In this document: in pieces, positions 45,671 to 55,140 of the stretch
How positions within the stretch are numbered: the first letter of the stretch is position 1
How the letters are laid out: each line of letters begins with the position of its first letter
DNA from: Dyella nitratireducens
GTDB lineage: Bacteria; Pseudomonadota; Gammaproteobacteria; Xanthomonadales; Rhodanobacteraceae
Assembly: GCF_014642835.1 (NCBI RefSeq)
Contig: NZ_BMJA01000007.1
Coordinates: forward strand, 114,449 to 178,448
Direction: 5' to 3'
DNA: 64,000 nucleotides
Notes under the pieces: model-generated
The model's input: the letters and a program-made list of their open reading frames with translations, nothing else
What the model was told of the DNA's origin: nothing
Database searches by the model: none
Position numbers and translations under genes: made by a program

Positions 45671-46642
45671 ATGTCAGCCACAAGTGCCGAACCGATCCCC
45701 CGCGATACTGAACATCGTTCGCGCACCGATGCCCGCCACGATCTTTTCTTCCGTTTCCTCCTGCGCTTTTGCGCCATGCTGGTGCTGGCGGCGCTGCTTG
45801 GCGCGGCCCTCTCCACGCTGTGGGGTGGACGCGAGGTGCTGTTCAAGGATGGCTTCCGCTTTTTGTTCAGCTCGGACTGGAATCCGGTCGAGAACCAATT
45901 CGGTGCACTTGCCCCCATCGTCGGCACGCTGGTCACGTCGCTGATCGCGCTGCTTCTTGCGGTGCCGGTGAGCTTCGGCATCGCCCTCTTCCTTACCGAG
46001 ATTGCGCCACGCTGGATGCGCGGTCCGGTTAGTGCCGCCATTGAACTGCTGGCGGCGATTCCCTCGATCATCTACGGCATGTGGGGCTTATTCGTGTTCG
46101 TGCCGTTCATGGCCAGCATCGAGCCAACGCTCAGCGACACGCTCGGCAACATTCCGGTGATCGGTGCGCTGTTCCAAGGACCGCCACTGGGCCTTGGCCT
46201 TTTGACCGCAGGCATCGTGCTGGCCGTGATGATCCTGCCGTTCATTTCCTCGGTGATGCGTGAAGTGTTCCAGACCGTACCGGCGCGATTGAAAGAATCC
46301 TCGTATGCGCTGGGCTCCACCACGTGGGAAGTGGTGTGGGACATCGTGTTGCCGTATACCCGCTCGGCGGTGATCGGCGGTATCTTCTTGGGCTTAGGGC
46401 GCGCGCTCGGCGAAACCATGGCAGTGACCTTCGTGCTGGGCAATTCGTACAACCTCACGGCATCGCTGCTGATGCCGGGAACGTCGATTTCCTCCAGCAT
46501 CGCCAACGAATTCAATGAAGCGGTCGGCATGCACCGTTCTGCGCTGATCGCGCTCGGCTTCCTGCTGTTCGTCGTGACCTTCATCGTGCTGTTGATCGCG
46601 CGTTTCATGTTGCGCCAGTTGCAACGCAAGGAGGGTCGCTGA
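45671..46642 (+). CDS. pstC: Phosphate ABC transporter permease PstC
   Basis: A 323-residue inner-membrane permease with six predicted helices. It includes the binding-protein-dependent transport signature in SSYALGSTTWEVVWDIVLPYTRSAVIGGIFLGLGRALGETMAVTFVLG (about 215-262). It forms the membrane channel with PstA. The stop overlaps pstA (TGATG). It lies 112 bp after pstS; the gap contains an inverted sequence around GCGACGCGCG and CGCGCGTCGTG (45600-45637) that may form a processing hairpin. Confidence 0.95.
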   Translation: MSATSAEPIPRDTEHRSRTDARHDLFFRFLLRFCAMLVLAALLGAALSTLWGGREVLFKDGFRFLFSSDWNPVENQFGALAPIVGTLVTSLIALLLAVPVSFGIALFLTEIAPRWMRGPVSAAIELLAAIPSIIYGMWGLFVFVPFMASIEPTLSDTLGNIPVIGALFQGPPLGLGLLTAGIVLAVMILPFISSVMREVFQTVPARLKESSYALGSTTWEVVWDIVLPYTRSAVIGGIFLGLGRALGETMAVTFVLGNSYNLTASLLMPGTSISSSIANEFNEAVGMHRSALIALGFLLFVVTFIVLLIARFMLRQLQRKEGR

Positions 46643-47508
46643 TGTCTGCCGTCTACGCACGCCGCTCCGTCGTCAACATCGTTGCGTTGACACTCAGCGG
46701 ATTGGCCACGCTGATCGGCCTGATCTTCCTCGTATGGATTCTGTGGGTCACCGCGCAGAACGGATTGGGCGCCATCAAGCTCTCGCTATTCACCAAGATC
46801 ACGGCGTATGCCGACCAAGGTGGTTTGTCGAATGCGATCGTCGGCAGCTTGATCATGGATCTGATGGCGTTGCTGATTTGCGCGCCAATCGGCGTGCTGG
46901 CCGGTACGTATCTGGCCGAGTACGCCAGTTCCACGCGCTTGGGCGCAACGATCCGCTTCCTCAACGATATTCTGCTGTCGGCACCCTCGATCGTGCTCGG
47001 TCTGTTCGTCTACGTGATCGTGGTGATACCTACCACGGAACTCACTGACGGTCGCATCAGCTTCTCCGGCTTCGCCGGCAGCGTGGCGCTCGCGCTGATC
47101 GGCCTGCCGGTGATCGTGCGTACCACCGATGAAATGCTGCAGCTGGTGCCCGGCACGTTGCGCGAAGCGGCGCTGTCGCTCGGCATCCCGCAGTGGAAGC
47201 TCACCATGCAGGTGCTGATGCGCGCGGCGTTCTCCGGCATTCTCACCGGCGTGCTGCTCGCGCTCGCCCGCCTGGCTGGCGAAACCGCACCGTTGTTGTT
47301 CACCGCGTTCGGCAACAACTTCATGACCGCGCATCCGCTGGACAAGATGGCCAGCATGCCGGTCACCATCTATCAGTACACCAACGATCCGAATCCGACG
47401 CTGCATGCGATCGCCTGGGCCGGTGCGCTGTTGATCACCCTGTTCGTGCTGGCGTTGAGCCTGCTGACCCGCATCATGTTTTCGCGCAAGAAGGTGAGTT
47501 ATGAATGA
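46642..47508 (+). CDS. pstA: Phosphate ABC transporter permease PstA
   Basis: A 288-residue inner-membrane permease with six helices. The EAA-like loop is [54 protein letters not shown]. It pairs with PstC. Its ATG shares one base with the pstC stop, and its 3' end overlaps pstB by 8 nt, showing tight coupling. Confidence 0.95.
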   Translation: MSAVYARRSVVNIVALTLSGLATLIGLIFLVWILWVTAQNGLGAIKLSLFTKITAYADQGGLSNAIVGSLIMDLMALLICAPIGVLAGTYLAEYASSTRLGATIRFLNDILLSAPSIVLGLFVYVIVVIPTTELTDGRISFSGFAGSVALALIGLPVIVRTTDEMLQLVPGTLREAALSLGIPQWKLTMQVLMRAAFSGILTGVLLALARLAGETAPLLFTAFGNNFMTAHPLDKMASMPVTIYQYTNDPNPTLHAIAWAGALLITLFVLALSLLTRIMFSRKKVSYE

Positions 47509-48304
47509 CCTCGCCGCCGCTACCGCGGCTCCCCTGACCGGCGCCAACGCGCCTGCCAAGCTGAAAGTGCGCGACGTGCACTTCTACTACAACGGATACC
47601 ATGCGCTGAAAGGCATCAACATGGATATTCCGGAGAAGCAGGTCACTGCCATCATCGGTCCATCCGGTTGCGGCAAGTCCACCCTGCTGCGCATCTTCAA
47701 TCGCATCTATGCGATCTATCCCAAGCTGGAAGCGAAAGGCTCGATCGAGCTGGACGGCGAGAACATCCTCGACCCCAGCTACTCGATGAACCGCTTGCGC
47801 ACCAAGGTCGGCATGGTGTTCCAGAAGCCGGTGCCATTCCCGATGACGATCTTCGAGAACGTCGCCTACGGCATTCGCCATCACGAGCGGCTGTCGCGTG
47901 CGGACATGGAAATCCGTGTGGAACAAGCGCTGCGCAGCGCCGCCTTGTGGGATGAGGCAAAGGACAAGCTCAAGCAGAGCGCGCTGGGTCTCTCCGGCGG
48001 CCAGCAGCAGCGCTTGTGCATTGCACGCGGCATTGCGTTGCGCCCGGAGGTGTTGCTGCTCGACGAGCCGACCTCCGCACTCGACCCCATCGCCACCGGC
48101 CGTATTGAGCAGTTGGTGGAAGAGCTCAAGCACGAGTACACGATCGTGATCGTTACCCACAACATGCAGCAGGCGGCACGCGTGTCCGACCGCACCGCCT
48201 TCATGTACATGGGCGACCTGATCGAGTTCGACAACACCGAAAAGATCTTCACCAAACCTGGCAAGAAGCAGACCGAGGATTACATCACCGGTCGTTTCGG
48301 ATAA
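47501..48304 (+). CDS. pstB: Phosphate ABC transporter ATPase PstB
   Basis: A 267-residue ABC ATPase. Walker A is [19 protein letters not shown] (about 48-66), the ABC signature is [36 protein letters not shown] with Walker B, and the H-loop is [19 protein letters not shown]. The C-terminus ([21 protein letters not shown]) is diagnostic for PstB. It powers phosphate import and takes part in PhoR signalling with PhoU. Confidence 0.97.
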   Translation: MNDLAAATAAPLTGANAPAKLKVRDVHFYYNGYHALKGINMDIPEKQVTAIIGPSGCGKSTLLRIFNRIYAIYPKLEAKGSIELDGENILDPSYSMNRLRTKVGMVFQKPVPFPMTIFENVAYGIRHHERLSRADMEIRVEQALRSAALWDEAKDKLKQSALGLSGGQQQRLCIARGIALRPEVLLLDEPTSALDPIATGRIEQLVEELKHEYTIVIVTHNMQQAARVSDRTAFMYMGDLIEFDNTEKIFTKPGKKQTEDYITGRFG

Positions 48305-48305
48305 C

Positions 48306-48367
48306 CGGGGCGGAACGCCCCACTTAATTCCCCTCTTCCCCGTAAACACATTTGGTAAACGGGGCAG
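48306..48367 (+). promoter_or_regulatory. Two hairpins between pstB and phoU
   Basis: GGGGCG-GAA-CGCCCC (48307-48321) lies just after the pstB stop. CCCCGT (48340-48345) can pair with ACGGGG (48359-48364) over a 13-nt loop. Neither has a U tract. They may protect the pst mRNA or lower phoU expression relative to pstB. Confidence 0.4.
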
Positions 48368-48442
48368 AGGCAGGGTCAGGGCCAACCTCGCGGAAAACCT
48401 GCCGAGTCCCCGTCCCCACTACAGAACAGCAGAGGCCATCCC

Positions 48443-49177
48443 ATGAGCGGCAGCAGCAAGGAACACATCATCAAGAGCTACGACGACGAACTGCTGCGCC
48501 TGACCGGCGAGTTGGTTCGCATGGGCGAGCTGGCGGTCAGCCAGTTGGAAGCGGCCATCGACGTGGTCGACCGTCGTGACGAGCGCGCCGCCCAGCACGT
48601 CGTCAACAACGACGACGCCATCGACCAGCTAGAGCAGGAAATCAGCCACGACGTGGTGCGCCTGCTGGCCCTGCGTGCGCCGATCGCTGGCGACCTGCGC
48701 CATGTGTTTGCCGCGCTGCGCATTGCCGCGGATATCGAACGTATCGGCGACTACGCTGCCAACGTAGCCAAGCGCTCGATTCCGCTATCGATGGCTGCCC
48801 CGCTGAAACCGACCAGCGGCCTTGCCCACCTCGCTGAACTTGCGGCTGAGGAAGTGCGTGGCGTACTGCGCGCCTATCGCGACCGCGATGCCGAACTGGC
48901 CTACAAGGTATGGCAGGACGATGTGGAGCTGGACGAAGCCTACACGGCTTACTTCCGCGAACTGCTCACGTACATGATGGAAGATCCGCGCGTGATCACG
49001 CCCTGCACGCATCTGTTGTTCATGGCCAAGAACATCGAGCGCATCGGCGACCATGCCACCAACATCGCCGAGAACGTGTGGTTCCTGGTGAAGGGCGAGC
49101 CGCTGACAGGGCAGCGCGACAAGCGTGACCTGACGTCCAGCCCGGAGCCGGTGAAGTTGGGCAATCGGCCGGATTGA
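48443..49177 (+). CDS. phoU: Phosphate signalling regulator PhoU
   Basis: PhoU represses the PhoR/PhoB system when phosphate is plentiful. The 244-residue all-helical protein has two PhoU repeats. The signature AALRIAADIERIGDYAANVAKRSI (about 92-115) recurs as LLFMAKNIERIGDHATNIAENVWFLVKGE (about 190-218), both with the metal-binding E-R-I-G-D. The ATG follows AGAGG at a slightly long spacing. It is last in the pst operon; a BIME begins 32 bp downstream. Confidence 0.96.
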   Translation: MSGSSKEHIIKSYDDELLRLTGELVRMGELAVSQLEAAIDVVDRRDERAAQHVVNNDDAIDQLEQEISHDVVRLLALRAPIAGDLRHVFAALRIAADIERIGDYAANVAKRSIPLSMAAPLKPTSGLAHLAELAAEEVRGVLRAYRDRDAELAYKVWQDDVELDEAYTAYFRELLTYMMEDPRVITPCTHLLFMAKNIERIGDHATNIAENVWFLVKGEPLTGQRDKRDLTSSPEPVKLGNRPD

Positions 49178-49208
49178 TTTCGTCCAGGGTCAAAATCCGC
49201 CGGAAGCC

Positions 49209-49282
49209 GTAGGTTGGGGTGTAAACCCCAACGCCGCCATCCTTGATCGACATGCCATGTTGGGGTTTACACCCCAACCTGC
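49209..49282. repeat. GTAG-type REP inverted pair (BIME), copy h
   Basis: Units at 49209-49232 (plus) and 49259-49282 (minus) are separated by 26 bp. Both share GTAAAC in the loop instead of GCAAAC, and the right unit ends CTGC rather than CTAC. The matching loop change in both units suggests correction or copying of the pair as a whole. Confidence 0.9.
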
Positions 49283-49348
49283 ACACGTGCATTCCGTGCA
49301 AAGGTTCGCGTACGCTCACCGCCTACGCCATCCGCACGGACCCTCTGA

Positions 49349-51082
49349 GTGACGCCTGCGCCCCACGCTACCGGACCAAGCATCCCCAACAGCGCCACCT
49401 TCGGCTGGCCCGGCAAGCTCTACGCCCTCATCGCCTTCGCCGCCTGCCTGTTCGCCTTCGTCGGCCTCTCCACCAACAGCTTCTGGGCCGACGAGTTGTT
49501 CACCATGCAGGTGGTGGATCACCATCTTGGCCTGGGCGAAGTGTTCCACCGCGTACTGGCCGACGTGCATCCGCCGCTGTATGACTTTCTGCTCTACGGC
49601 TGGATTGAACTGTTCGGCACGAGCGAAGGAGCAGTACGCCTGCTCAGCGCGATCCTGGCAGTACTGAGCGTCATTATCTTCGCGCTGGGTTCGCGTCGCC
49701 GACTCACTCCCACTGCCATCGCTTTCGCCTGCGCCGTGGCCACCACTTCGCTGTTCTGGTATTCGCAATCGCAGAACGCGCGCGATTACCCGCTGGCTAT
49801 TACTTTCTCCTCGGCGTTGCTGGTGACGGCCATCGCGTTCCATCAGCGCATGCAATCCAGTGGACGCGTGCCCGTCGCTGAATGGGTGGGACTCACGCTG
49901 CTCGGTATCGCCGGCAGCCAATCCCATCCCTACATGTTGCTCACGGTAGGCATGCTGCTGCTGTTTTTGCTGATCACGTCGCGTACCTGGCCACAGCGTA
50001 TCGCGGTAGGCGTATCAGGACTGATCGTGCTGGGGCTTTATGTAGGCCTGCTGTGGTTGATGACGCATGCCGGCAAGCAAAATTTCCACGGTGCATGGTT
50101 CGTTAACAGCGCGAAATTTTTCGGTTCCCATCTGCGCCGCGTCGTCTTTCATTTCATGAGCCGGCAGGCGCTATTGGTGGTGGTAGTGATGCTTTTGGTG
50201 CTGTGGCTGCGCCGTTCGCGTGCGGCTCCAACGCGTGTCGACGCACCACCACTGACTGGCTGGGCAACCAAGCTCTGCGGCTTCGTATGCGTGGGTGTGA
50301 TCGTCAGTGGCATTGCCGTGTCATTGCTGGTGGTGCCATCGTTCTCTTATCGCAATGTGCTGGTGTGCGCACCATTCGGCTGGTTTCTGCTCGCGCGGTT
50401 GTATGACGCGGCCAGCCCACATGCCACAACCCGCTTGGATGCCATCGCTGCAGCAGCCATCGTTGTGCTGCTTGGTTCGCAACAGATCGCACTGATGCGC
50501 GGCCGCTTGCTGCCTTCCAATGAACCTTGGCGCGCTTCGGCAGCTTACGTAAAGGGATTGCCAGGCTGCGCTGACGCCACGTTACCGGTTATCGCTTATC
50601 CCGGCACCTATGGCCTGGGGATGAACCCTGGTGTGCACGCGATGATCGAGCGCAATTACTACGGCTACTACCTGCCGCCCACCTATCGGCCTTATGCCTA
50701 CTTTCCGGACGACTGGTTGAAGCAAGCGGCCCAAGCCTTGCAGACGGATAGCCCCTGCCCCGTGCTCGGCTGGGTATTGCACGATTTATCCGACGAAGAA
50801 CGCGCGTTGGCGCTGGCCAAACAATTCGTAAGCCAGCCAGGCATCGCCAACCATCAAGTGGTGATACAGGAATTCGTGACCTACGATTTGAGCTGGCTAC
50901 GCTGGAAACCGGCGCCGAGCGCGTTTGTGTTTTTGCGGGCGACCCCGGCAGCGATCGACACGCCGGCGACATTGTCTGATGGGACGGATAGCGACCGGAA
51001 GCATTCGTTGGGTGATCGGATCGTGGTGACCTTCAATCCGTCAACGGCAACTTATGACGTTCGTCGCATCCACTCCCAATAA
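49349..51082 (+). CDS. Integral membrane glycosyltransferase, GT39/ArnT-like (GT-C fold)
   Basis: A 577-residue multi-spanning protein. The first periplasmic loop carries the acidic pair FWADELFTMQVVDHH, the catalytic-type Asp-Glu of GT-C enzymes using polyprenyl-phosphate sugars, followed by VHPPLYDFLLYGWIELFG. About nine to ten hydrophobic segments fill the first 380 residues, then a soluble periplasmic C-terminal domain. The likely start is GTG. The acceptor may be lipid or protein and is unknown. It appears to stand alone after the pst operon. Confidence 0.78.
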   Translation: MTPAPHATGPSIPNSATFGWPGKLYALIAFAACLFAFVGLSTNSFWADELFTMQVVDHHLGLGEVFHRVLADVHPPLYDFLLYGWIELFGTSEGAVRLLSAILAVLSVIIFALGSRRRLTPTAIAFACAVATTSLFWYSQSQNARDYPLAITFSSALLVTAIAFHQRMQSSGRVPVAEWVGLTLLGIAGSQSHPYMLLTVGMLLLFLLITSRTWPQRIAVGVSGLIVLGLYVGLLWLMTHAGKQNFHGAWFVNSAKFFGSHLRRVVFHFMSRQALLVVVVMLLVLWLRRSRAAPTRVDAPPLTGWATKLCGFVCVGVIVSGIAVSLLVVPSFSYRNVLVCAPFGWFLLARLYDAASPHATTRLDAIAAAAIVVLLGSQQIALMRGRLLPSNEPWRASAAYVKGLPGCADATLPVIAYPGTYGLGMNPGVHAMIERNYYGYYLPPTYRPYAYFPDDWLKQAAQALQTDSPCPVLGWVLHDLSDEERALALAKQFVSQPGIANHQVVIQEFVTYDLSWLRWKPAPSAFVFLRATPAAIDTPATLSDGTDSDRKHSLGDRIVVTFNPSTATYDVRRIHSQ

Positions 51083-51092
51083 TCCACACGGA

Positions 51093-51380
51093 TTAATCGA
51101 GCCCCACCTTATGCCCAGCCTCGCGCGCCTGCTTACGCACCCGCGCACTACGCGCAATACCGTAGATGCCAATCAACAGCCACGCCACTTCCATAAAAAA
51201 CGCCGAAGCGTTGAACGCACCAAACAGCAGCGACAGCATCACGCCAAGCGCGCCCAGCACATTCATCAACTGGTAGATCAAGCCATTGCCGTGCAGCTTG
51301 TGAGCCTGCAGCAGCAAATAGGCCAGCAGCATCAAGGCTACACCGATGTAGCCTGTCCAATCATGCCAATGCAACGTCAT
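51093..51380 (-). CDS. CBU_0592-like small membrane protein
   Basis: A 95-residue protein with three predicted helices: WTGYIGVALMLLAYLLLQ, IYQLMNVLGALGVMLSLL and AFFMEVAWLLIGIYGIA. It resembles the CBU_0592 family of small membrane proteins, whose function is unknown. Its ATG overlaps the rlmB stop by ATGA, so it is probably translated from the rlmB transcript. Confidence 0.75.
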   Translation of the reverse strand: MTLHWHDWTGYIGVALMLLAYLLLQAHKLHGNGLIYQLMNVLGALGVMLSLLFGAFNASAFFMEVAWLLIGIYGIARSARVRKQAREAGHKVGLD

Positions 51381-52129
51381 CGCACACTCCTTTGACGCAA
51401 CGCTTCGAACAAGACGATACCGGTAGCCACCGATACGTTGAGGCTTTCCATGGTACCTGGCATGGGAATCTTTGCTGTGAAATCGCAGGTCTCGCGCGTC
51501 AGTCGGCGCATGCCTTCGCCCTCACTGCCTAGCACCAAGGCAACCGGGCCTTTGAGATCGATATCGTAGATGGACTGATCGGTGTCGCCGGCCAGGCCGG
51601 TGATCCACACGCCAGCATCCTTCAGTACGCGCAGGGCACGCGCAAGATTGGTGGCGGCCACCAGCGGCACACGATCCGCGCCGCCCGCAGAGGCACGGCG
51701 CACCACCGGCGTGATGCCGACAGCACGATCTTTTGGCACGATCACCGCCGTCACGTTTGCGGCCGCAGCGCTACGCAGGCAGGCGCCGAGGTTGTGCGGA
51801 TCGGTGACGCCATCCAGTACCAGCACCAGAGCATTACTCCCCGCCGCCTCGATCAACTCGGGCAAATCCTGTTCGCCAGCCAGCGCCGGTGCCTGGTAAA
51901 GCGCCACCACACCTTGATGACGCGCTTCGCCCGCCACGCGATCGAGCTGCTCACGCGGGCGATGATGCACTGGGATCTTCAAGGCCTTCGCTTTTTCCGC
52001 CAATTCATGCACACGCGGATTGCGCTGACCATTTTCCACCAACACTTCGCGCACGCGTTCGGCGTCGTTGTTCAACGCGCCTTCCACGGGGTTGATCCCG
52101 ACGATCCAACTGCCAGAGTCTGCCTTCAT
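51377..52129 (-). CDS. rlmB: 23S rRNA 2'-O-methyltransferase RlmB
   Basis: RlmB methylates G2251 of 23S rRNA. The roughly 250-residue SpoU-class enzyme has a substrate-binding N-terminal domain (IVGINPVEGALNNDAERVREVLVENGQRNPRVHEL). The knotted SAM-binding domain has motif 1 DGVTDPHNLGACLRSAAAANV, motif 2 VALVLGSEGEGMRRL and motif 3 IPMPGTMESLNVSVATGIVLFEAL. The ATG at 52129 lies inside the arm of a 46-bp inverted duplication, which also holds its RBS region. The upstream open frame is not homologous. Confidence 0.94.
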   Translation of the reverse strand: MKADSGSWIVGINPVEGALNNDAERVREVLVENGQRNPRVHELAEKAKALKIPVHHRPREQLDRVAGEARHQGVVALYQAPALAGEQDLPELIEAAGSNALVLVLDGVTDPHNLGACLRSAAAANVTAVIVPKDRAVGITPVVRRASAGGADRVPLVAATNLARALRVLKDAGVWITGLAGDTDQSIYDIDLKGPVALVLGSEGEGMRRLTRETCDFTAKIPMPGTMESLNVSVATGIVLFEALRQRSVR

Positions 52130-52277
52130 ACCCCAGATACCCCGCGTTGCATCTGAGTAGCCGCCATGCGACAGCCTGCGGCTTGACCAGACAACCAGTC
52201 TGGCGCTGCGCCACGCGCTGCCACCTGACAACTACTCAGATGCAACGCGGGGTATCTGGAATATGAAGACAGACTCT
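52115..52277. repeat. Inverted duplication spanning the rlmB start (46-bp arms, 71-bp spacer)
   Basis: The arm at 52115-52160 (minus strand) and the arm at 52232-52277 (plus strand) agree at 43 of 46 positions. The first 28 bp (52133-52160 and 52232-52259) are perfectly complementary. The left arm contains the rlmB RBS region, ATG and first five codons. The right copy repeats them up to M-K-T-D-S, then runs straight into the 3' end of rnr. The interior has a further hairpin (CCAGAC and GTCTGG, about 52188-52203). It is not one of the REP elements. Confidence 0.9.
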
Positions 52278-52280
52278 TAC

Positions 52281-54866
52281 TCATCGTTTACCTTTCGACT
52301 TCGGCGCCTTGGTAGTGCGCTTGCTTGGCGATTTACCGCCAACCTTGGTTTTACGCTTATCCGCAGTCTTATCCATCGCCGCTTTCTTGCCCGGCTTGGC
52401 CGCGCCGCGTTTCTTTTCGCCAGCTTTATCAAGCCCTGGCAACGGTGGAAGCGTAGGAAGCGGTTTGCGTCCTGAGGGCAGCGAATAACGCTCGCCCGCC
52501 GCGGCGTAATCGTAAGCACGCGGCGTAGTCGGCGGCACAAAGGCCTGCGGTGCTGGCTCCGGTTCCTTTTTCTTCTTCGGCTGCACCATGCGGAAGTCGA
52601 TCTTGCGATCCTCCAGGCTTGCACGCAGCACTTGGATGCGCACGTGGTCGCCAAGCCGGAACTGCAAACCGGTGCGCTCACCCTTCAGCAGATGGCGGAT
52701 GGGATCGAAGTGGTAATAGTCGTTGGACAACTGGCTGATATGCACCAGGCCAGAAACCTTGGACTCATCCAATTCCACAAACAGGCCGAACGAGGTAACG
52801 CCAGTCACCACACCATCAAACTCTTCACCGATGTGCTTGGCCATCCATGCACAACGGAAACGTTCATCCACGTCGCGCTCGGCTTCCTCGGCGCGACGTT
52901 CGCGTTGCGAACAATGCACAGCCATCGCTGCCATCGCCGCTTCGCTGTAGTAATAAGCGGAAGGCTTACCACCCTTCAAGGCGTAGCGGATCGCACGATG
53001 CACCAGCAGATCCGGATAGCGGCGGATCGGTGAGGTGAAGTGCGCATACGCTTCCAGCGCCAGGCCGAAATGGCCACGATTATCCGGCTGGTAGGCCGCC
53101 AGACTCTGCGCACGCAGCAACACGGACTGGATCAGCTCGCGCTCGGGTCGATCCTTCACCATGCGCAGCACGTCTGAAAAATCGCTGGGTGTCACGTCTT
53201 CTACCGGCGGCATGCGCAGTTTGAATTCGCGCAGGAACTGCTGCAGATCTTCGTATTTCTCCGCCGGCGGCGACTCATGTGCACGGTACAGCGCGGGAAT
53301 CTTGCGCTTGCTGAGGAACATGGCCGCCTGCACGTTGGCGGCAATCATGCATTCCTCGATCAGCTTGTGCGCATCGTTGCGCTCCACCGCGCCGACGGCC
53401 TGCACTTCGCCGGTCGCATCGAGGCGGAATTTCACCTCGGCCGTTTCGAAGTCGATCGCGCCGCGGCGGCGGCGTTGCTCAGCCAGGGCCTTGTACAGCG
53501 CGTGCAGGTTTTCCAACTGCGGCAAAACATCCGCCACTTCATGCCGCGCATCAGCCTGCTTCAGGCCGATCGCCTGCCACACCTTGTCGTAGGTAAGGCG
53601 TGCGTGCGATCGCATGACGGCGTCGTAGAACTTGGCCTTGCTGACTTCACCATCCTCGCTCACCTGCATGTCGCAGACCATGCACAGGCGTTCCACTTTC
53701 GGATTGAGCGAGCAGATGCCGTTGGACAACGTCTCCGGCAGCATCGGCACGACGAAGCCGGGGAAGTAGGTGGACGTGCTGCGTTCGTAGGCTTCCTTGT
53801 CCAGCGCGCTGTCGACCGGCACGTAGTGCGACACGTCGGCAATCGCCACGATCAATCGCCAGCCGCCGCCGCGTTTCGGTTCGGCGTACACGGCATCGTC
53901 GAAGTCGCGCGCATCGGCACCGTCGATGGTCACCAGCGGCAGCTTGCGCAGGTCGACGCGGCCTTCGCGTTCGGTGGCGGTGACTTCCGGCTCCACCTCC
54001 TCGGCTTCGCGCAGCACTTGCGGTGGCCATTCGTGCGGCAGGTCATAACTGGCGATGGCCATGTCCACCAGCAGCGACGGTTGCAGCCGCTCGCCCAACA
54101 CGCTGCGGATGGTGCCCAGCGGCCCACGATAAGCGGTGGGCGGATCGGTGATCTCGGCGACCACGATCTGCCCGGAGCGCGCACCACGTTCCTGACCCGG
54201 CGCAATCATGATGTCCTGGTGCAGGCGGCGATCGTCCGGCACCACTAGGGTGACGCCGTTTTCGATCACCACCCGGCCGACCAGCCGCGACGAGCGCCGC
54301 TGCAGCACCTCCACAATGGAACCCTGTCGCCGCCCACGCCGATCGATGCCAACGACGCTGGCCAGCACACGGTCGCCGTGCAGCACGCTGCGCATCTGGT
54401 AGGGCGAAAGGTAGAGATCGTCGCCGCCCTCATCCGGACGCAGGAAGCCGTAGCCTTCGGCATTGGCCAGCACCACACCGGGAATCAGATCCAGCTTGCG
54501 GACCGGTGCATAGCCGCCGCGGCGGCCGAGCAGCAACTGGCCATCGCGCACCATCGCCGTGAGGCGCTTGGTGAGGGCTGCGATGCTGTATTCGTCGTAG
54601 AGCTGCAGCGCTTCGGCAATGCGCGCCTGGGTAAGCAGTTCGCCACGTTCTTCCAGCAGCGCGAGGATGGCTTCGCGGCTGGGAATCGGCTTCTCGTAGC
54701 GTTGCGCTTCACGCTCCGCGAACGGATCGTGCTGCCGCTTGGGCGCTGTGATGTCACCCGTTTCCGCTCCGCGGCGACGCCCCTGCTTGGGCACTCCCGC
54801 ACGGACTTTCGGGGCCTTGGCCGCCTTGCGCGGCACCTTTTCCTTGGGTTTCTTTGTCTTGGTCAC
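52281..54866 (-). CDS. rnr: Ribonuclease R
   Basis: An 861-residue 3'-5' exoribonuclease that degrades structured RNA. A Lys/Arg-rich N-terminus leads to a winged-helix domain (PSREAILALLEERGELLTQARIAEAL) and cold-shock-like domains. The RNB core has the catalytic aspartate cluster in TIDGADARDFDDAVYAE near residue 310, and an S1 domain is near 665-745 (GVVTGVTSFGLFVELDESKVSGLVHISQL). A long basic C-terminal tail rich in Lys ends it. The start is GTG at 54866. rlmB follows on the same strand, as in enterobacteria, but the inverted duplication separates them. Confidence 0.95.
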   Translation of the reverse strand: MTKTKKPKEKVPRKAAKAPKVRAGVPKQGRRRGAETGDITAPKRQHDPFAEREAQRYEKPIPSREAILALLEERGELLTQARIAEALQLYDEYSIAALTKRLTAMVRDGQLLLGRRGGYAPVRKLDLIPGVVLANAEGYGFLRPDEGGDDLYLSPYQMRSVLHGDRVLASVVGIDRRGRRQGSIVEVLQRRSSRLVGRVVIENGVTLVVPDDRRLHQDIMIAPGQERGARSGQIVVAEITDPPTAYRGPLGTIRSVLGERLQPSLLVDMAIASYDLPHEWPPQVLREAEEVEPEVTATEREGRVDLRKLPLVTIDGADARDFDDAVYAEPKRGGGWRLIVAIADVSHYVPVDSALDKEAYERSTSTYFPGFVVPMLPETLSNGICSLNPKVERLCMVCDMQVSEDGEVSKAKFYDAVMRSHARLTYDKVWQAIGLKQADARHEVADVLPQLENLHALYKALAEQRRRRGAIDFETAEVKFRLDATGEVQAVGAVERNDAHKLIEECMIAANVQAAMFLSKRKIPALYRAHESPPAEKYEDLQQFLREFKLRMPPVEDVTPSDFSDVLRMVKDRPERELIQSVLLRAQSLAAYQPDNRGHFGLALEAYAHFTSPIRRYPDLLVHRAIRYALKGGKPSAYYYSEAAMAAMAVHCSQRERRAEEAERDVDERFRCAWMAKHIGEEFDGVVTGVTSFGLFVELDESKVSGLVHISQLSNDYYHFDPIRHLLKGERTGLQFRLGDHVRIQVLRASLEDRKIDFRMVQPKKKKEPEPAPQAFVPPTTPRAYDYAAAGERYSLPSGRKPLPTLPPLPGLDKAGEKKRGAAKPGKKAAMDKTADKRKTKVGGKSPSKRTTKAPKSKGKR

Positions 54867-54950
54867 ACCCTAGTATCGCCTCGATGTACGTCTTCGATAA
54901 ATGGTTGCGTGCGCCATAGCCGACTGCAGCTGTAGAAGATGAAGAAATAG

Positions 54951-54979
54951 TTGACAATGTGTGCTCCCACCCCTACTCT
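54951..54979 (+). promoter_or_regulatory. Promoter of tRNA-Leu
   Basis: TTGACA (54951-54956), a 17-bp spacer and TACTCT (54974-54979), followed by a GC-rich discriminator (ACGCGG). The start would lie about 30 bp before the tRNA. The perfect -35 and GC-rich discriminator fit a stable-RNA promoter. Confidence 0.6.
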
Positions 54980-55016
54980 ACGCGGCTCGCACAGCCCTAA
55001 AGGCAACGCGACACCT

Positions 55017-55101
<85 letters not shown>

Positions 55102-55110
55102 AATGCAAAG

Positions 55111-55140
55111 GCCAAGGCGCTGAACAGCCTTGGCTTTTTT
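55111..55140 (+). terminator. Rho-independent terminator of tRNA-Leu
   Basis: GCCAAGGC (55111-55118) pairs with GCCTTGGC (55127-55134) around 8 nt, followed by six T residues. It is a textbook terminator 10 bp after the tRNA. Confidence 0.92.

Noticed and set aside
52263..52475. 70-codon frame starting M-K-T-D-S beside rlmB
   Set aside because: The first codons are the inverted copy of the rlmB start; the rest is antisense to the rnr tail. It is best explained as a by-product of the duplication.
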